From: Atopsyche davidsoni
Taxonomy: Eukaryota; Arthropoda; Insecta; Trichoptera; Hydrobiosidae
Direction of reading: 5' to 3'
Assembly: GCA_022113835.1 (NCBI GenBank)
Contig: JAILWY010000012.1
Location: 3,410,001-3,474,000, forward strand
Length of the DNA: 64,000 nt
Position 1 is the first letter of the stretch. Each line of letters opens with the position of its first letter. This document shows positions 58,375 to 64,000 of this stretch, piece by piece. A program made the translations under genes and the position numbers. The notes under the pieces are model-generated. The model searched no databases. It was not told the DNA's origin and saw only the letters and a list, made by a program, of their open reading frames with translations.

Positions 58375-58826
58375 GAGACGGCCGGCGGGGTGCTCGCTCA
58401 GAAGGCTTCGCGGCGCCCCGCCCCGCCCCCACCCCGCGTCCTCCATAGGGGCCAGTGCCGCGGCAGCCTCCGCTAGCGACGGCTGAAAGCTCGGAGCCGC
58501 CTGCACGTGTCCTCGTCCCTGCCAGCCATCGATTCCCGACTGCGAATAACGCGTTAAATATTAAATACCGTTCTATTGAACTCTGAGTTACCCGATTTCC
58601 CGGCACGGTGCCCGTCTACGTGCCGATGGCAGTTCGGAGTTAATTGTGAATTCGACCGGAAGATTTGAAACTTTTGACGACAGCGGCTGTACCACTTGTT
58701 TCTGCGAATAATTCTGTGCATCGAGTGAAAACATTCAAGTGATATTGCATACTTAAAAAAAAAAAAAAAAAAAAAAAACAATGCCCACTGGAACTTTTGG
58801 AAAACTTTGAAAACGCTACACACACA
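58375..58826 (+). other. candidate CpG promoter / 5' non-coding first exon
   Basis: CpG-dense DNA with 'gccccgccccgcccccaccc' (58415-58434, Sp1/KLF-type) is followed by moderately GC-rich, stop-rich sequence. A 24-base A run lies at 58755-58778, a 9-codon ATG frame at 58781-58810, and then ACA|GTAAGTAT with the GT at 58827-58828, an excellent splice donor. Sequence after the donor turns AT-rich at once, as at an exon-intron boundary. No protein is encoded, so this would be a 5' UTR exon with a short upstream ORF. Minus-strand frames of 64-94 codons over the CpG part are compositional. Confidence 0.4.
58755..58778 (+). repeat. poly-A tract (24 bases)
   Basis: Uninterrupted A run inside the candidate 5' exon. 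It could be a mononucleotide expansion or the tail of a small retrocopy. Confidence 0.85.
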
Positions 58827-58828
58827 GT

Positions 58829-59999
58829 AAGTATAAAAATTATCACTATTTCATATCAAATAAAATTTGTATTATATATTTGTGATAAAAAAGCAATTCA
58901 GAACCTTATTTGATTATTTAATAAATAAAAAAAACATGCCTTTTGTTTGGTTGAGTTTTTTTTACGTTTAGAAAAATGGCATTATAAATAAAACATGGAA
59001 ACAAAAACAATACAAGCACACTGGTCGACAGAAACCCGAAAAAGACCCTCAGTGTCCGGTTGTTAGATTATATCACGGGCCAAAAAAATATCGCCAGCCC
59101 TCTTTTCACTCACAAAGCATGTTTAACATGCTTATAGAATACACACTGTATAGGACTGCCATAAAACAACAGCATATTAGAAATTTATAAAGTTCGAGAA
59201 GCGGTACGCCCATTCTTGTTTCGGGAAATTTATAAAAGTACATTACTTTGTCATATTACATGAAAAGTAATTTTAAGTTACAACGTTTATGTACACATAT
59301 TCAATATTTACCGAGAAATATTTGTTTTTTTATGTAAAATATTCAACAGAATGAGGGCTACTATAAATATTGAAGCATATTACATATTCGTTTAATCGTA
59401 GTGTAAAATAATAAACACAATTTAGTTGTTGATTTAACACGCATGTGCTGTAGTTTAAAAAGAAGCATACTTCAATATATAATTTATAATATTTACAAAT
59501 AAAATAATCGTAATGGTTATTGTAGTAAAATAAAGTTTTTATAGAGGTATAAATTGTTTATAAAAGAAACTGTTTAAATGACATATGCAATGCCAGTAAA
59601 AATTATTTTCATCCATATCGTAGCCCACCGTTCAAAATTGTAAAAACTTACCGTTTTCCTGCCAAAATGAGAATCGAACCGGAAAACTACTAATCACTAA
59701 TATTTTGACAATGCCTCGATAATGCTATATTTTTAAAAATATTTCTAATTGTGTAGTAAAAGTTTTATTGTAGAGTAAGTTAAATATTATTATGTTGGTT
59801 CAGTTAACAGTATGTTGTTTCAGTGTTATAAGTGTAGTATTTTTAAATACGCGTACTTTGAAAAAAATCTTTTTGTACATGTTTCTTGCCATCAAGGGGA
59901 TCACATTAAAATTTGTAAAGTAGTCTGAGTGGAAAGCTCTGTTCTGGGTCTACCGATGTTATTCGTGTCGGTTTTAAAGTTGACTCGAATTAGTGCTAT
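58829..59999. other. AT-rich stretch
   Basis: Nothing beyond the tRNA-like remnant at 59660-59735. Confidence 0.5.
59660..59735 (-). repeat. tRNA-derived SINE-like remnant
   Basis: The minus strand has 'ccggttcgattctcattttg' with a near-consensus B box GGTTCGATTCT and ends TTTTGGCA. An A-box-like 'tagcattatcgaggcattg' lies about 40 bases upstream. It shares the ..TGGCAG end and overall layout with 22045-22120. Confidence 0.5.
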
Positions 60000-60330
60000 C
60001 TTAGTTGAATTATGCCGGCATGGTGGTCGAGGAGAATACAAACAGCGGGTCCAGTTGGCGCAGGTTCCCCGGGGAGAGCTTTGTCGCCCGCGAGCTTCGG
60101 GGCGCAAGTACCGTTGCGCACGCCTCTCGACTTGACGAACAATATCAAATTGTCGTATTGTTTAGGTTTATGGTAGTAAACTCTGTGTAATGTGGCACTT
60201 AACGTAATTTAATGGCGGCCAATGTTATGATTCTCGTAATTTTTTTATGTTAATGAATTTGCTCGCGCTTTTACGTTATTTCTTTACAAGTTAATGTGCG
60301 CCCTTTTTTATCTTAATTCCGCATCAAATT
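60000..60330. promoter_or_regulatory. CpG-rich island (candidate regulatory DNA)
   Basis: 'gttccccggggagagctttg', 'cgcccgcgagcttcggggcg', then 'aatggcggccaatgttatga' with an ATGGCGGC (PHO/YY1-type) core at 60212-60219. Short frames on both strands are compositional. Confidence 0.38.
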
Positions 60331-62019
60331 TGTGTTGTTTAATAGGATGTGATTGAAAAATTAATATTTGTTGAATTTGTATTTGATTTTGTATTTACTG
60401 AACTGGAAGGGATTCATTCACTCGTTCAATTAGAAGTGCGCTCCAATTCCCATCCCTCAATATTGTAAGGGTAGATATCCATTGAAATATACATGAGAGA
60501 AATTTAATGGTAATAAGATCTGTAAATCAGTCATGCAGTTTATTTGTTATATGCCGAGGATATAAATTATTTCAAAAAACAATTTCAATATTATTTATTA
60601 TTTATGTTTAAATATCAATTTTAAATAATATATTTAGTTTCACTGTTCTAAGCTATTCTGATTAAATTTACATTACTTTACAATTTTTTAATATAATAGC
60701 TAGTTTTAAGTTTTATTCAGACTGAGCCATGTCATTCAGTTTAAAAAAATGAAATTTTACTTATTCTTTTAAAATAGTTTTGATTTTTTCACTTCTCCAA
60801 AAATAAATAATAGATTGAGATAATTTTTTTAAATGCTTTGCTCATGAAGTGATAAAATATGTTTACGTTTACAATATATTGAATAAAAAATTTATTGGGT
60901 AAAAAAATATTCGTCGAAGATTTAATATCTCATTTGAGGTTTATTAAGTAAAAGTTGGTAAGTAAGATTGATGAGAGAATAAAACAAAATTTCTTCTAAT
61001 TTTCCCTTAAGTCACATTTAAATTTCTTTTCACTGCGAAGATAAATTAAATATCTGCTCGCCAGCCGGAATAATCTTTTCAACTATTGAAAATAAATTTA
61101 ATTTAAAATAAAAGTAAACTTTGAAAAAATTACAAAGCAATTTTAAAATATTTAAATAAAAATATAATATTTTTAAATTGCAGCCAAACAATAAACCTTG
61201 AAAAGCTTAGCTTTGAAACAGCAAAGACCAAGTACTAAAACAACAAATGAATGTTTATCTTGCTCATTACTAACCCCAGTATTTAATTTAAATGTTTTTA
61301 ATTGTTTATTTAGTTTTAAATAGTATTTGTTAAATTACTAAAGTTTAAAAATAAAATTATGATAGTCAATATAATCAATATTCTGTTTTTTTTGAGTGCG
61401 TAAACTTTGAGTCGTTTAGTCCAGTCGTGCTTGCAAATTTAAACATCGCCGCTAATTTTACTTCTTACTTGTTTAAGCTAGATCTTACTTTTTCGGATCG
61501 TATTTGAAAACTATGTCGTAGAATAAAAAAATATAGTTAATGATAAAGACATTAGTAAATTTATAAATTATATATCGTTTCTCATTTCGATATATTTAAA
61601 AATAAATAACATTATTCGTAAACCGATATTGGTAACAATTTTAATCTGCTATGCTATATTGAATATACTATAAATACACATTATTTGTGCTCGTAGGTTT
61701 TGACAGCCATTTTCATTAGATGTTAGTATTAAATGGGTAAGTGTTCTGTCTTGTGATTTGTGTCTTCCGTCGTTTCGGTCCAGGTACAAGGACCACCTTC
61801 AGGAATGCAGAGCCAAATAATATAAACCAAGAAATGAAATATATTATACATATTAAAAGTAACTTTATTTTCCCGTTACTTTTCCCCCTGTTAGAGTAAT
61901 AAGTTGAAAGTATTAAACAGCATCTACAAACAATTGTTATGTATCAAGAAAAATGTTCAAGATTGCGGAACTGAAGAAGTTTTTTTAAGATACTTATGTA
62001 GGCGGAAATAAACGCATCA
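60331..62019. other. AT-rich stretch, nothing recognised
   Basis: No repeats or frames of note. Confidence 0.5.
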
Positions 62020-62400
62020 TTCAATGCGCTTAACACTTCCGGTGGCAGTGGATTCACACAATCATACTGAAAACTGATACTTAAGGGTGTTGTAAATTCA
62101 GCGAATTTCCGCGGAGAGCGGATTTTATCAATCGTCACGCATCTGGTTCAGTTTGTTAACAATAAAATATATAAACGTATCGCGTATCGAATCGAGGCTG
62201 AATAATTTGGAAACGTATTTGATGTAAAGCTCAGGGGATGTTTTATTTAAAGCCTGTAGTTTTTTGCAGCCGCCGGAGAGCTCACGGCCGCCGCCTCCCT
62301 GACGCGGATCTGTACGAGGAACGTGAATAGATTGTAAAGGCGGTCGCACACGAACATACCACATATAATATAATACTTTCCGCAATCACTGGCGAGCGCA
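62020..62400. promoter_or_regulatory. CpG-rich island (candidate regulatory DNA)
   Basis: 'gcgaatttccgcggagagcg' and 'gagctcacggccgccgcctc' within AT-rich flanks. An 85-codon minus-strand frame (62128-62385) and a 64-codon one partly cover it. Neither is recognised. Confidence 0.37.
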
Positions 62401-63485
62401 AAAGCTACCGTGTTTAAAAAGCTTGGTATGTTTTTTTTTTACAACAGCGGGTATTTAGTAAATTTTTAATTTTTTTTTAAATTTTTGATGAATGAACATT
62501 TACCGGTAAACTTTAGGTTTGTTTACAATTCAACGCTGTCAGCATTTAAAAAAAAGTTTTTCAGTACTGAATTAATTTTTTTAATTTATTAATATAATAT
62601 TTTTTTCCAGGAATGATTTTAGTCGACTAGTAGATTTTTAAATATACGAGTCACTCACATATTTAGAATGCTTTTACTGCAAAAATTGTTTATTTCAAAA
62701 AATAATAATACAATATGAACATAAATTTATTACACGGTTAAAAATTTTAAATGGACTCAACAAGTTTGAGTAGTTGATTTGTTAATTAATAATATTTATT
62801 GTTAATTATATATATATATATAAAGTGCTACAAATAAAACCGTAGAACGACACAGTGTGTGTTTTTTTATTATTCCTCTATTGTATAATAAATATATGTC
62901 TGTTTATAAATTGCAAGGCTTCAAAATGAATTTCAAAACAAGTCTTATAATAATAATGTATTATTAAATAAAAAAATTGGTATTTGTTATTTATTTTTAT
63001 TTTATTGAAAAAACATGTTTATTTAATAATGTAAAAATAAACAGTCATGCAGAAAGCAAGTTATCCAGATAATGGCTTGTCAGCTCGCTTATGTATTTTT
63101 TTCCTTTATGAATATATTGTAGCAAAATAAAATGACATAATAAATTCATTCGATTGTTTCGACCAATTAAGGCGTTAAGCTGCATAATCTAATCTTGAAA
63201 AATTTTCGTCTTTTTATATTATAAGCGAAATTTTATTATAATATTTTTGAAGTATATTATAATTATTTTATGCGGTTTTCGAATCTCAACGAGACAATTG
63301 GATTTTTGTAACCTTTAAATCGAGACCACGAACTAATAAAACTGAATAAAAAAATATTCATTTAAAATGTAGTTTCAGTAAACAAATTAAGTATAAAACG
63401 TGGAAACAAAACGACAAATTAAATTGTATCCAAGGTGGAATTCGTTCCCAGATTCCCAGGCTATTAAAGGCTTGGCGATTTGATT
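62401..63485. other. AT-rich stretch with a TA run
   Basis: (TA)n at about 62806-62823. Nothing else recognised. Confidence 0.5.
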
Positions 63486-63493
63486 ATCTATAC

Positions 63494-63681
63494 CAGGGCT
63501 TCCCAAACTTTAACAGGGCGACACTCATTTTAAACGATGGCAATTCGAGCGACCCATTAGCTTGCATTGAATAATGGAAAATAAAAGGGGGTATTACTGA
63601 AATTTTATTATTTACGATGATCCACCCTAACACTCCACGCGACCCACAAGTGGGGTGCGACGTGCTCTTCAAGAATTTCTA
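63494..63681. mobile_element. short non-autonomous hAT-like element
   Basis: The left end 'cagggcttcccaaactttaa' and the complement of the right end, 'tagaaattcttgaagagcac', are weakly inverted and resemble hAT ends ('cagnggttcccaaac', 'taggggttcttaa'). Subterminal 'gcgacccattag' and 'gcgacccacaagtggggtgc' are typical of the group. Flanks ATCTATAC (63486-63493) and ATCTATAT (63682-63689) agree in 7 of 8 bases, fitting an aged 8-base duplication. Confidence 0.68.
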
Positions 63682-63689
63682 ATCTATAT

Positions 63690-64000
63690 GGTGTATTGAT
63701 TTTCAAGACGGGAATTCGACTATTAATTTTATCTGCATATTAGGTTTTTAGAATATTTTTTTTTGTGCTAGAAAAGAAGAAGAATACACTTTTTTTATTG
63801 AAATATATCGATTAAATATGGTCTTCCAATATGGTTCTTAGAATATTTGATACTGGTCTTTTTTACCATAAAAAATAAAAAATAAATATGAATTTAATGT
63901 TTAAGTCATTATTGTGCTTTAAACAGGTACACATTTAAGACAATAATTATGATTAAATAAAATGTACATAATTTATGAATTTTTTTCTTCACCTTGTCAA
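63690..64000. other. AT-rich stretch, nothing recognised
   Basis: No features seen to the end of the window. Confidence 0.5.

Noticed and set aside
1..64000. CRISPR arrays, bacterial operons, Shine-Dalgarno sites, rRNA genes and conserved insect microRNAs I could recall (let-7, mir-10, mir-1, mir-9, mir-124)
   Set aside because: None seen by eye. The window is eukaryotic in character.

Overview
The window looks like AT-rich nuclear DNA from an arthropod, most likely an insect. The evidence is long AT-rich intergenic or intronic sequence, very short open frames on both strands, fragments of insect-type transposons (mariner-like, hAT, RTE-type LINE), tRNA-derived repeats, and isolated GC/CpG-rich islands. 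I found no intact protein-coding gene, no rRNA, and no tRNA gene I would call functional. The species cannot be named from the sequence alone.

The repeat landscape can be partly resolved. (1) A foldback family built around a tRNA-Thr-like module occurs at eight loci (about 3.54-4.15, 6.11-6.35, 7.92-8.16, 9.11-9.29, 26.88-27.31, 37.8, 48.2 and 53.1-53.7 kb). One copy has two perfectly matching 60-base arms. (2) Snap-back elements carry a type I hammerhead-ribozyme-like core at 16.36, 17.37 and 55.38 kb. A second hairpin family with 12-base target-site duplications at 33.2 and 34.2 kb has a related but mutated skeleton. Both resemble terminal parts of Penelope-like elements. (3) Three internally deleted mariner-like copies lie at 2.24, 25.64 and 28.42 kb; the two longer ones share a premature stop. 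(4) Non-autonomous hAT elements lie at 28.15-29.52 kb (perfect 8-base target-site duplication, with a mariner copy nested inside) and 63.49-63.68 kb, and a hAT transposase C-terminal fragment lies at 27.38-27.58 kb. (5) RTE-type LINE fragments lie at 8.7, 11.4 and 25.1-25.6 kb, and a 141-base tandem array at 34.1-34.9 kb contains the LINE 3' tail and is interrupted by one of the hairpin elements.

Between the repeats are 200-600-base islands with many CpGs and dense transcription-factor-like motifs (for example 15.6-16.1, 17.64-17.95, 26.3-26.7, 33.6-34.05, 51.2-51.8, 58.4-58.8, 60.0-60.3 and 62.0-62.4 kb). They contrast sharply with the AT-rich background and look like retained cis-regulatory DNA. 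The 58.4-58.83 kb island ends in a strong splice-donor sequence on the + strand and could be a 5' non-coding first exon, with a four-unit tandem array immediately upstream. The simplest overall reading is a gene desert or very long intron with regulatory islands, repeatedly invaded by non-autonomous elements.
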